A DNA stretch of 28,949 bases. Origin: a virus. Positions 10,001-19,100 of the stretch are shown piece after piece; position 1 is the first letter of the stretch; each line of letters begins with the position of its first letter. The stretch covers positions 1 to 28,949 of IMG/VR virus record IMGVR_UViG_3300017917_003737. The stretch is one strand, 5' to 3'. Made by a program: the position numbers and the translations under genes. The notes beneath the pieces were generated by a model that was given only the letters and a program-made list of their open reading frames with translations, was not told the origin of the DNA and searched no databases.

Positions 10001-11558
10001 TAGAGAAATTTCCAGTTTTTTCATAAACTGTTAAAGCAGTTCCTGCTGATACTGAACTCTTTAGGAATGCAGTTGCACCACTATATTTTCCTTTTACAAA
10101 GGTGGGAACTTGTAAAGTGATGGGCTCATTAAGTGTAATTTCAGTTGTTGTTTGTACATCATATAAAGAAATATTCCACTCATTTAATTGTGAATTATTT
10201 GAATTATAAGAACCAGAATCTAATTTAAAATCATATACTCTAGCAACTCCTATTTCTTTACCAGATGCTAGAGTTGATGCTGCACCAATTCTTGAATTTC
10301 TTAAACTTAAAACATAAGTATTTCCAATTCCAATAGTTGGAGCTCCATGAACTCTGTTCAATTTTAAAGTTGAACCAGTATTATAATTTATGGATTGGTT
10401 TTTTAATTCTTTTGTAGTTCTTGGTTTTTGAACATCTAGAAAAGTAGGACTGATAGTTTCAATTTCATATCCTCTTACAAATGCTTTACCTGGAGAAATT
10501 TGATAAAGAGCAGTATCTTTCGATGGAACAGCTCCACCATAAGTTAATTGATTTGCGTTAAAAATTCCTCTATTTCCAAGATTATCATTTAGAGACTCTT
10601 TAACTGACAAATCAAAAGGAGTTACGTAATAATCTCCAGATTCTGAATAAGTTCTTCTTGCAAGTTCATCCTCTATAATACTATAATCTGTATTTTTCTT
10701 CTGAGATCTTAATACGCCATTGTTTATTGTCGCCAATTCAATGAAATTATTATCATCAAAATCATCTAAACTTTTTTTGAAGAGAGATGTTGTAATTTTT
10801 AATCTATCTGCTCCAGGTGCGGAGTAATTATTAAATCCACTAGAATTATCATTTAAAGATGGATCTATGTCCGAATTAATTATTTCTTCAGTTATTAATA
10901 GTCCAACTCTATAGCTTGGTTTGCTATCATATTGATCTAAAAGAATTGTTTCATCACTAACATTTAAAAATTGTCCTTTAGCAAAATACACTCCATTGGA
11001 AATAGAGAATGCAGAACCAATAGAAGTTGAATTTGTAGCAACTGTAGAGGCAAACGCTTCTCCAGATGCAATAATTGTATTAGCGGAAGATATAGTAATG
11101 TTTGAAGATAATAATTCTCCATCAGAGAATTGGAGAGTAGAATTATCTTGAGAATTTGAACTCAAATAGCTAATATAAAGAGTTGTATTTCCTCTTTCGG
11201 ACTCATTGGATAAAATTATTTTATTTACAACTGCGGTTACTCCAGAAGTTAATCCTGTAATTTTTGAACCAATTAGTTGATTGATATAATCTGAAACGGG
11301 AACACCAAGATAATTATTTTCAAGTTCTACAGCATAGTATGTGGAGCTGTATGCTGTATTTCCTGGAATTACTTTTGCACCCTCTTTAAAAAAGTGCTGC
11401 CCAAATCTTTCGATTTGATTTTGAAGAATAGACTGTAATGTTGTCAGTTCTCTGGCTTGAACAGGATATCCTGGTTTAAAAAGAACCTTGTAATAGTCAT
11501 TATTTGCATCAAAGTCATCAAAATATGGAGCAACATTGAGGTTTGTTTCTTGTGACAT
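4074..11558 (-). CDS. Giant DUF4815-type virion structural protein (2494 aa)
   Basis: The N-terminus (APYFDDFDANNDYYKVLF, then KPGYPVQARELTTLQSILQ, RFGQHFFKEGAKVIPG) and the later SPGKAFVRGYEIE (about residues 352-364) are typical of the DUF4815 family of phage structural proteins. Further blocks are SRNVQFVAKKVKPSTQLYAF (near base 7300), and YDPLAQSFLVEDETGIFLTK with FRLRTMQGG-like FQLRTMQGGFPTQKVIPF (about residues 1680-1730), all common in marine T4-like phages. The middle and C-terminal parts contain shared modules: TSGA type near 11220-11290, 10030-10110, 8880-8990 and 6870-6920; GxGY type near 5640-5835; and one DEI...RGxxGT unit near 5070-5220. It sits between gp8 and the neck genes, the place of T4 gp9-gp12 and wac. 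I infer a peripheral baseplate or fibre-network role. AAGGA precedes the ATG by three bases and overlaps the gp8 stop. Confidence 0.88.
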   Translation of the reverse strand: MSQETNLNVAPYFDDFDANNDYYKVLFKPGYPVQARELTTLQSILQNQIERFGQHFFKEGAKVIPGNTAYSSTYYAVELENNYLGVPVSDYINQLIGSKITGLTSGVTAVVNKIILSNESERGNTTLYISYLSSNSQDNSTLQFSDGELLSSNITISSANTIIASGEAFASTVATNSTSIGSAFSISNGVYFAKGQFLNVSDETILLDQYDSKPSYRVGLLITEEIINSDIDPSLNDNSSGFNNYSAPGADRLKITTSLFKKSLDDFDDNNFIELATINNGVLRSQKKNTDYSIIEDELARRTYSESGDYYVTPFDLSVKESLNDNLGNRGIFNANQLTYGGAVPSKDTALYQISPGKAFVRGYEIETISPTFLDVQKPRTTKELKNQSINYNTGSTLKLNRVHGAPTIGIGNTYVLSLRNSRIGAASTLASGKEIGVARVYDFKLDSGSYNSNNSQLNEWNISLYDVQTTTEITLNEPITLQVPTFVKGKYSGATAFLKSSVSAGTALTVYEKTGNFSTNEPFIFNGIENTRVATAVTSYGISDVKSVFGIVGSASTFSADTLQSEIFTVGVSTISAYNAIGISTIKSTNPIFTSKVKPNNLLKFSNQTSSDPVFVSVVSVGTTEVTVTGVTTVTGVCSGLLPNSTLQITDLKLVATNLESSPDNSFYTELPKSNISNVDLTDASLTIRKSYNVIISNNQLSAAVVADENETFLPFDAERYLLIRSDGTTETLTSDKVSLNAASNQLRIYNLGSDCTATLVATLRKIKPKSKIKIKNRVNSLIIDKSKYSSSGIGSTTLNDGLTYGNYPYGTRVQDENISLNIPDVIEIHGIYESIDTSNPSAPTAELSSITGPTGKTSDILIGEIITGQTSGASAICAERLSDSQISFILKNNTNFKEGEVVFFEESKIQAVVTTLNTSSLNVSFNYTYSNGQNPSFYDYGVINKKPGTKETNRKLKVYFSNGYYQPSDNGDITTVESYDGFDYVKEIQTVNSTRNTDTIDIRPRVSPYTVSQNSPSPLEFYGRTFNTSGNSAANILASNESIVTNFSFYLGRIDRVYLTKDGKFQIKYGIPSEKPEKPVSVDDSLEIASVSLPPYLYDISQASITFLEHKRYRMVDIKQLENRIRTLEYYTSLSLLETNTSNLFVPDASGLNRFKSGFFVDNFTSLLAQENGFEFKNSIDIKNKELRPQHYTDSIDLIAGPVTNVDPNRDLAFASPEGTNIKKTGDVITLNYSEVEWLKQTFATRSESVTPFLVSFWQGSVELSPASDTWVDTVRLEAKVINTEGNYAETLALASRTLNVDPQTGLSPTIWNSWETSWTGQEVIENTRERTETTNSGGRWGQRGLRGNGNLTGGEWITESTTTVFKDTLREVRDTGVQTRTGNRTIVTEQFDNTSVGDRVVSRNLISFMRSRNVQFVAKKVKPSTQLYAFFDGVNVTKYCVPKLLEISMISGVFQVGETVVGRTVSTGIVPLDPANSNPNITFRVAKANHKEGQYDSPSNIFTINPYNAQTLPSTYSSTSTVLNVDTFSLSNQPEGGFSGWVAKDMVLVGQTSGAQATISDVRLISDISATLIGSFYIPNPNQTNNPRFESGNKVFTLINNVSNDQNNATTIAEEGFISSGTIETVQENIISVRNARIENKREFEERATARTTGTQVISTQAISSSTRTNTNIVWYDPLAQSFLVEDETGIFLTKCEVFFSSKDDLDIPVTFQLRTMQGGFPTQKVIPFSEVILNPSEVNVSADGSVPTTFTFKSPVYLEGGGTEYCMCLASLSTKYNVYISRIGENDLITQTFISNQPYLGSLFKSQNASTWEPSQWEDLKFTLYRAEFVPSGSIEFYNPELSLGNNEIATLMPNSLRLNSRKIRVGLGSTLQDSALVLGNTILQQGTNATGNYVGNAGIATGTLNIINAGIGYTPSSGTYQFNGVPLTNITSVGKNAKANITITNGVAVAATISESGTGYVVGDVLGIGTIGNNSLGLNARLSVVSIANTSQLILDNVQGDFIVSGVGKTVQYINNSGLTTTLNSSSGGNVQISEIDVIDDGLHIVVNHRNHGMYFETNYVTISNAQSDVAPTKLSVDYNSSSTASISVDSVANLTSFENVGIATTNIGYVLIGDEIISYTSTSTGTLGGTISRGIDGTIARNYPAGTPVYKYELGGVSLRRINKTHYLGDVTVSNPITFDSYNIKLDMGSSGTGRTDGLGYPKLYVNQTKTAGGYNTKATQNIPFEAITPVVQNLTVQGTSINAEVRTISGSSISGNEISFVDQGFESVSLNKTNYLTSPRIISSKINETNKLGTLPGNKSMNLRINLDSIDSRVTPVIDTQRISTILTSNRVNSVISDYATDNRVNSISEDPTAFQYLSKEIVLENPATSLKILVNAHVNLYSNIRAFYAISESENFSPIYVPFPGYNNINEKGQIINLADSDGLSDVFVPPASNVGFLPSEIQYKEHTFTVDNLPSFKSYRIKIIMTSTNQVYVPRMKDLRVIALA

Positions 11559-11564
11559 AATTCC

Positions 11565-13118
11565 TTAGAACTGCAAAATGACTTTAATATCTTCTTTTTG
11601 ACTTGCTGATCTTGTGATAGAAGGTCTATTATCAACATAGATGATGTTTCCAGAATATTTTTTAACTTCTGGTTGTGCAACACCCATAGTAAATGATTGA
11701 CCTAGATAATATTTCCTACTATTTATTACAGTTGAGATACCTGTAAATGAAGTCTGTATTGCTAAATTAGTTGATCCACCAAGAATGTTTAAAGAGCCAC
11801 CAGCATCTGGAGTTGCAGTAAATCTATGCAATCTAAAACCATATGTTGGTGATGTATTTTGTGTTCCATCAGTATTAAATCCTGCCGTTGCTCTATCTTG
11901 CCAATATTTAAGAACCCCTGTTGTTTTATCGTAAGATACAACTCTTCCGACTGCAGTAGAACCTAATCCAACAGTTTGAGTAATAAAACTATCTGCCGTA
12001 AAAGTTGTAGAATCATATCCGGTGCCTGTTAATTTTAAAGCATATACCGCGCTTGCTTTTGGTAAGTCAAGATTTTCTGTAGAATTATATGCTTTTGGAT
12101 TTTCAACTATTCCTATTCTAGAAATTTGATTTCCTGTTATAAAATCTGGATTTTCAGCGTCATTCTCAATTCTTGAATATATCAAAGCATTTCTAGCACC
12201 GAGTTCTCTATAAATATCCGCACCATGTCCCCCTTGTGGTGGAATAATTACGTTAAATACTGGAGATGTAGATCCAGTTGGAACATTTCCACCAACTAAG
12301 TCTAATGTACCAAAAGTATATCCAGAACCACCAGAAGAAATAGTTACCGACTCAACTTTAGAACCACTGTTAATAACAACAGTTGCTTCAGCACCATATC
12401 CATCACCCCTAATAGGAACTCTGGTATAAATTCTATTTGCAGTTCCTAATCCAACACCTCTGTTTTTTATAGTAACAATTTTTAACTGTCCACTTGAAGA
12501 GGCATTATTTCTAACTGCAGCATTATCTGTGTTTGTTTCCCAATCTGCAGGAACTGGTATAAAATTGGTTGAATCAAATTTTATAATGTCACTTGGTTTG
12601 ATTGTATAAAGATATTTCCATACATAACCATCTCCACTAGTTCCCGCTTCTCTTGGCTCTAAATCAGTAAAAGTTGGTTCATCTAAAGATACTCTTCCAG
12701 AAGGGTTTTCTGGATTGGTTCCATTTTGGAGGCAAATATAAACTTTATAATCTGAGTTTACAACATAATAGTTCGCATCATATAAACTAATTGCATTAGA
12801 AGGTTTTGATGGATTTTCTGCTTTAATATCATGACGGTACATATCATAAGTGACACCAGACTGCCAAGTTATTTTTCTAACAACTTGCTTTACATCTGAA
12901 GGAGTCACTTTTTTGAGAGCAATCATTGTATCCCAATAATTATTCTCTTCATCAAAATTATCTCTTGGATCTGGAGGTGATGTATCCCAAGTTGATTTTA
13001 CTTCAGTTGCATTTGGTAACCCAACAAAGGTATAGTATGAATTACTGGTTGATGCAACACTAGCAACAAATTCCTTTGCATTCAATATACGAAGTTGATC
13101 AGTTATGATTGCTGACAT
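11565..13118 (-). CDS. 8: Baseplate wedge subunit gp8
   Basis: gp8 is a dimeric component of each baseplate wedge, joining gp10 and gp7 in T4. The best family signature is GTSGDGYVWKYLYTIKPSD at about residues 184-202, matching GDGYVWEYLFEI in T4 gp8, followed by NFIPVPADWE (T4: EYIVVPWPEE). The N-terminal part has YYTFVGLPNA, WDTMIALKKVTPSD and the VVNSDYKVYICLQN strand. At 517 residues it is longer than T4 gp8 (334). The C-terminal half contains a GxGY unit (VTISSGGSGYTFGTLDLVGG, near bases 12290-12350), RELGARNALIYSRIEND and a glycine-rich region. A late-promoter-like box lies just upstream, but no clear Shine-Dalgarno precedes the ATG; the nearest candidate region reads ACTCCGTAAA. The stop is six bases from the next gene's ATG. 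Confidence 0.9.
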   Translation of the reverse strand: MSAIITDQLRILNAKEFVASVASTSNSYYTFVGLPNATEVKSTWDTSPPDPRDNFDEENNYWDTMIALKKVTPSDVKQVVRKITWQSGVTYDMYRHDIKAENPSKPSNAISLYDANYYVVNSDYKVYICLQNGTNPENPSGRVSLDEPTFTDLEPREAGTSGDGYVWKYLYTIKPSDIIKFDSTNFIPVPADWETNTDNAAVRNNASSSGQLKIVTIKNRGVGLGTANRIYTRVPIRGDGYGAEATVVINSGSKVESVTISSGGSGYTFGTLDLVGGNVPTGSTSPVFNVIIPPQGGHGADIYRELGARNALIYSRIENDAENPDFITGNQISRIGIVENPKAYNSTENLDLPKASAVYALKLTGTGYDSTTFTADSFITQTVGLGSTAVGRVVSYDKTTGVLKYWQDRATAGFNTDGTQNTSPTYGFRLHRFTATPDAGGSLNILGGSTNLAIQTSFTGISTVINSRKYYLGQSFTMGVAQPEVKKYSGNIIYVDNRPSITRSASQKEDIKVILQF

Positions 13119-13136
13119 TTTACGGAGTTTTTTATC

Positions 13137-13144
13137 TATTTATT
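13137..13144 (-). promoter_or_regulatory. Late-promoter-like box upstream of gp8
   Basis: The minus strand reads CTAAATAAATA, containing both CTAAATA (13147-13141) and AATAAATA (13144-13137). The TAA stop of giant gp7 at 13146-13144 lies inside it. The box is 18 bases from the gp8 ATG, giving a very short leader if used. One mismatch from TATAAATA; activity is inferred. Confidence 0.5.
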
Positions 13145-16100
13145 TAGAAATAATCGAGATATTTTAAAGGAGACGTTCTATTCAAAATTGCAGATGTAGA
13201 AATTCCAGAAGAACCATTTAAGGTATATGCAGTAAAAGATTTTGCAGATACTCTAGTTCCCAAATCAACTCTTCCCCAAGAATATTCTCCATAGAACTCT
13301 GTAGAACCTATTCCAGAGATATCACCTAAATTACGAACACTAACAGTTACTCTTTTTACATATGTAACTCCGACACCAGCAACTGCTGTAGTTGCTGTTG
13401 AAACAGAAGCTACTTCATAGACACAATCTAAGAATTGTGTGGTTATCCCCAAAATGGTATTGTTTTGATATAAAGAAGTAACTCCACTTCCAATATTGCT
13501 GTTATTAACAACAAAATAATCTCCAGTTTGAATACCACTAATAGTAGTGGCTACACTAACAATAGAAGTGTCTCTTAGATATGAATCTATTGGAACGAAT
13601 AAGTCAAAAACAAATCCAGTGGATGCAACCCCTACGGATGTTGATGTTACTCCAACAATAATACCAAAATCACCACTATAAGAACTTGATTTATTTTTTT
13701 CGAAAGTAAGTGTTGGCGATTCAATTAGAACTGCAGGAGGATTAGATGAAGTATATCCAATTCCTGGTATTGAAATTGAAATTGAAGAAACTGTTCCACC
13801 AACCGAAATTGTCGAAGATGCAGTTGCAGTTGTTCCAAGTCCGACAGGTATATTATCATTAATGTAATAAGTTGTTTTTGGAGTTGATATTCCATATCCA
13901 ACAGGATCTCCAATGGTAACAACTGGAGATGTTGTATATCCAACTCCACCATCTTTAATGACAATAGAGGATATTGTTCCACCAATCGATACTACTGCAG
14001 TTGCAGAAGCTCCAACTATATTATCTTGGGAAACCATAATAATATTTTGTTTATTTACTGTCGTTTGATTTTCTTTGACAGAATCAAAGAAAGATTTCAC
14101 ACTTTCAACATAAACAACAGTAGAACCAACACCAACAGATTGAATGATGTGTGTTGATGGATTGACTAATGCTTCATTCAAAATTCTACTCTTACTAATA
14201 ATTTGTCCATTGATAATTTTATCAGATGTTTGTTTACACCATTCTACTGTTCTTTGATTTGCTGGATTTGCACTTATATTAGCGCCATTATATGGGTTGG
14301 TTTCAACAGTATCGGAAGAAATAACGTCTGTAACCAATCTTTCTTCTTGGTTAGCAATTATTAAAGTATCACCTACCTTTACAGTTTCAAGAACATCACG
14401 GAAAATTACATCAATATCTCCACTTCCTTTATAGAAAAGAATTTTGCATTTATCACCAGAGTCTGAACCATCAACTGAAGCACCTTTTGGCGCTTCTGCA
14501 AACGTTATTGTGCTGCCTCCCGTAAAAGTATATCCTTCTCCAGGAACTTGTAAGACATCATTTAAAAATACAAGTAAAGTTGCTTGTATATCAATATTAG
14601 AACCTTTTGCTGCCCTAATTGTTAATGGAGAAGAATTTTTAGATATTGTAAATGCTTTTCTAATGCCATTAAATTTATTTTCTATTTTATCTAAAACTTC
14701 CAATTCTCCAAGGTTCCATCCACTGAATTCATCCGAAATTGTTTTATCAATTGTTATTTGGAATTCCTTAAATGTTTTAGACGTGTCTGTTGGTATTCCA
14801 GTAAGTCCGCCAGATGCAATCGTTAATATTTGATTTTGTCCATAATTATATCCTGGATTTTTGATTTCAAAATCAATTACACTAGATCCTTGTCCGACAA
14901 TGATATCAACTGTTGCTTGTGTTCCAAATCCAGATGGAGAATCTGAACTATAAATCAAAGGGATATCCGAATAAGATAGTGGACTATCAAATACTACAAT
15001 TGGTGGATTTGTGGTTGTATAACCTGCACCTGGATTTGTAATTGCAACGCTTACAATATTTCCTCCACTAATCGCTGCAGTTCCAATAAATTCAATTGAA
15101 CGTGTTCCAGTTGATACTGTAGTTACTCCAACTCTTACTGTTGTTTGAATTCCAGCTCTATATCCAGAACCACTATTTCCAATACTAATTGAGGATATTG
15201 TACCTGCTATAGAAACAATTGCAGTGCCGCCCGCTGCTACAAGAGGTTGATATCCAAATCCATTTGTAGAACCAACAGAAACGATTATTCCACCAATGGG
15301 TATTGATGCATTGTTTGGATCGTATGAAACAGATGTCGCAGCTCCTGTAAAGGTAATGCTGGTAATTCCAGATACTTCACTTAAACTATAATCTTGAGGT
15401 GTGGATAATTGTCCAGTAGGACCTTGGAAAACTCCATTTATTAATACTACAGAATTATTAGTTGAAAATCCTGTAACATTTTGCTTATTTGATTTTAAAG
15501 TAAATATCTTTTGGGTTGCATTGAAAAATTCAGAAATATCATCAAAAATATAATTTTTGACATAAGTTTCTTCTACACTATTTTCTGGAGCAGATCTTAA
15601 GAAACTTCTTCCTTGGAATTTGGAAAAAGTTGTTATACCTACCCAGTCTCTTTCATCTGGAGGATTAGTTGTACTTCCAATAGGAACATGTCCTTGTGGA
15701 GCAGTGATGAAATTAATTGTATTGTCTACAATATTATAATTTCCTTGTACTTTGGTAACAACAGAATATTCGGAGTGTGTAGATAAACCAGTTCCCATCC
15801 AAGGGCGATTAACCAAGATGTGATTTGTACTTCCAAGTCCAACAGTATCAATTTTCATTATTTCATCATCTATTTTAATCAAGTCTCCACTAAAGAAAGA
15901 GGTAATACCAGAGAACTGAATTATATCATCAACAAGTCCAATATGAGTTGTTAATCCAGTAGTAACAGATGTCGATACAATTGGGGATTGGAAATAATTA
16001 TCAAGGGTAATTATGCATTTTGAATTTTGATTCTTTGTAGTAAATGTGTGATATGTTCCAACACCAACTGAAGTTATATCAAGAGGAACAGGGATAGTTT

Positions 16101-19100
16101 TTAGAGCATCCTCGGCAGATCTAGCAAGTTTTATCTTTTGCTCATTAACTTTAATTACAAAAACAGATGATGGCAGAAGATTTGTTTCGCCAATCCCAGC
16201 AAAAGAAGTTGTTCCTATTCCTATTGGACTTGAATAATCAGTATTATATGAATATGATAATTCTTCGCCTGTTACAAAGAAGTGTTCTGGTATTGAAATT
16301 GTATCATTTGAGATGTCAACAACAGATGAACTTGAACCATTAAAGTTTCTGAGGAATATATCTTTTTGCTTGTGTTGTAAATTAAATGCTCGTCTTACGT
16401 CAGACTCTGTTCCTTGATAGAATCCATATCCAGAACTTATTACCGCATTATTTAAATCTATTTCTATCGATGAACTATCTTCTACATCAACTAACTGCAA
16501 ACTTGTTTGGAAAACACGAACCTGAGCATCTATGTTTGGTAAAGGAGTAAAATACAAGTTAGTATATGATGAGGATACTGCAGCACCAACTGTTCCCAGT
16601 CCAGAATGAGTTACTAAATTAGCATATTCTGTAATATATGCTTGTGTTGTATCGTTTAAAACGATTACCTCAGACATTTCATAACGATTATTTGTGGTGT
16701 CCTCTACACTTATAATAAAGTAACTGCAGGTATGATCATTTGGAGTAGCATTGGGATATCTTGAAATAATATTTTCAGTTGGAGTTGCTGATGAGGATAT
16801 GGATGTAAAAGATGAATCTAAAAATGCGATATTTTCAGAATAAATTCCAAGATATTGTGTTCCTATTCCTGTGGATAAAGTACTAGCAATAGAAACCGTT
16901 ACAGCATTAACAGTTGCTGCTATACCAACATTAGGAGTAAAGTCTACCTTTACATTTCCACCAGAAATGTAAGCATTATATGTTCCTAAACCAGAACTAG
17001 AAAATACGTCTGCAGAATGATTCGTAATTTGTCCATAATCAAGCAATTCTACATTTGTTCCATCATGAATTAAATTCAGTTCATCAAACTGAAGTTGTCC
17101 ATTATTTCCATCAATTTCTAAAATTATCTTGGATGTTCTATAAGTTGATGCTACTGATACTATTGTGGTTGTTACACCAACAGAAGTTGATACTTTAGAC
17201 GAATTAATAGTTACTACATCCCCTAGAGATGTAGTACCGACTCCTGATATAGAGGGAAGAATATCAAAACTAATGTGACTGATATTGTAGTTGTTTACTG
17301 CATATTTTGTTGGATAGAATAAGAGTTGTCCTTCAGTTCCAGAAATTGAAAAATCAAAACTTCCCATATCAAACTGACTTTCTACCCTACCATATTGATT
17401 TAAATATCCTTGAGAACCATTTTGAAGTAAAGAAACTATTAAAAATTGTCTCTTGTTAGTGTCTCTTTTATCTACCACATATGTAAAATATTTTTTGGAT
17501 GTTCGATTAAGAGGGAATAAGTCAACTACAGAATATTTCGTTGGTCTTGGGTTGCTATTAAATTGGGTACTAATATCATCAATTATTAATACTCGGTTTC
17601 CGAATGATTCATAATAATCTGTTAAAACTTTTGAATTGAAATAGATTTCATCAGATATAATTTCAGATTCTAATGTTAGTGCATTTTCAGTAATTAAATC
17701 AAAATCACTATAACAATTTGTATTAGCTTCACCATAAATATCAACTACTATATCAAGAGTTCCACCTCTAAAATCTGAATATACACCTTTGTAATTTTTA
17801 TCTTTAGACTCAATGATTAAATCGCTAAATTTTAAGAAACCTGCGGTGTGGTTAAGAGAACTTACTGGATCTTGCCATTTTTCTAAAGAAACTTTTGATT
17901 TTAGTGAATAAGAGAAGTTTTGGTAGTAGTTATTATCAGAAATTCTTTCCGTATCAAAGTTTAAAAATCCAGTATTTTTACTCCATCCCCTTTTAACTAT
18001 TGAAGTGGGTGCAAGTTTAATTTCCGAGTTAATATCTATTTTAGACTTAATAGCTCCTTGAGTTTTAGATGTTTGTCCGACTAATACATCTCCAACTTTA
18101 AAGTCTTTTGTAGAAGAAACTTTAAGTAGTTCAATTTCATTATTCCAACTTTCAACTTTTCCATTATTATCTTTAGAAGAAACTGTTTCTCCAAGAATAA
18201 AATTATTTTTCTTTAATTTTGCATCAAATACTGGGAAATCCTTTTCTGCAATTATTCTTCCAGATGAATTAATTGAATCATAATTTCCTGGAATTTCACC
18301 GTCCTTTAAGTATCCATTTAATCTATATGTTACAACTCCCACACTCCCACCTAGAGCACTTGCTCCAGAAGGTACTTTAGTTAAAGTGAATAGGGCATAT
18401 CCATAGTTGGAAGAATTATAACCTTTTCCTGTAGTTCCTATTCCAATACTTGCATTTGGATTAACTGATATATTTTCAATTAAAACTTTATCACCAACTG
18501 AGAATGGGAAAGAATCACTAAATCCAGTATTAAGTCCAACACTAACTTCTTTTGTTGTATTGTTAAAAGTAATATTTCGAATTCCTACTCCATTTTGATT
18601 GTTGGTAGGTATAATTCTAGGTGTTACATTATAAATTCCAAAAGTATTTTTTAAAATTTTGACTTGAGTATCTCCAACCTTATATGATAAATCGACATCA
18701 TCGATAACTTTCCCAGTATATCCGTCAACTACAACAAGTTTTGGTGCAATAAAGTAATTTCTTCCAGCAGAAGAAATTCCAATACTACTGAATGATGACA
18801 AAGGTTCAATCGAAAGAATTTCGGGTAAATTGCAAACTGGTCTTAAAGTTTTGTCTGATGGGAAGTCAAATCCAATATCTTCTATTTTATTTGAAACAAT
18901 TTTTCCAATTGTTTTGCTTGCAGGTTCAAGTATAAAACCATATCCATTTGCAGATATAATAGTAGAGACACCAACAACATTTGAATAACCTTTTCCTGGA
19001 TATGTTATAGAAATTTTTTCTATTCCACCATCAGCAGAGTTTGATTTTGTAGAATATGTAATATTTGCATTATTTGAATTGTAGAAAGAACTTTCTGGGT

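Noticed and set aside
13725-13985. Minus-strand frame with leucine/glutamine-rich translation inside gp7
   Set aside because: An out-of-frame reading of the GxGY repeat DNA; the composition (LQLQ-rich) is an artefact of the repeated codons.
14444-14833. Plus-strand frame of 129 codons inside gp7
   Set aside because: The longest antisense frame, but it is opposite conserved repeat sequence and its translation is low-complexity with no family resemblance.
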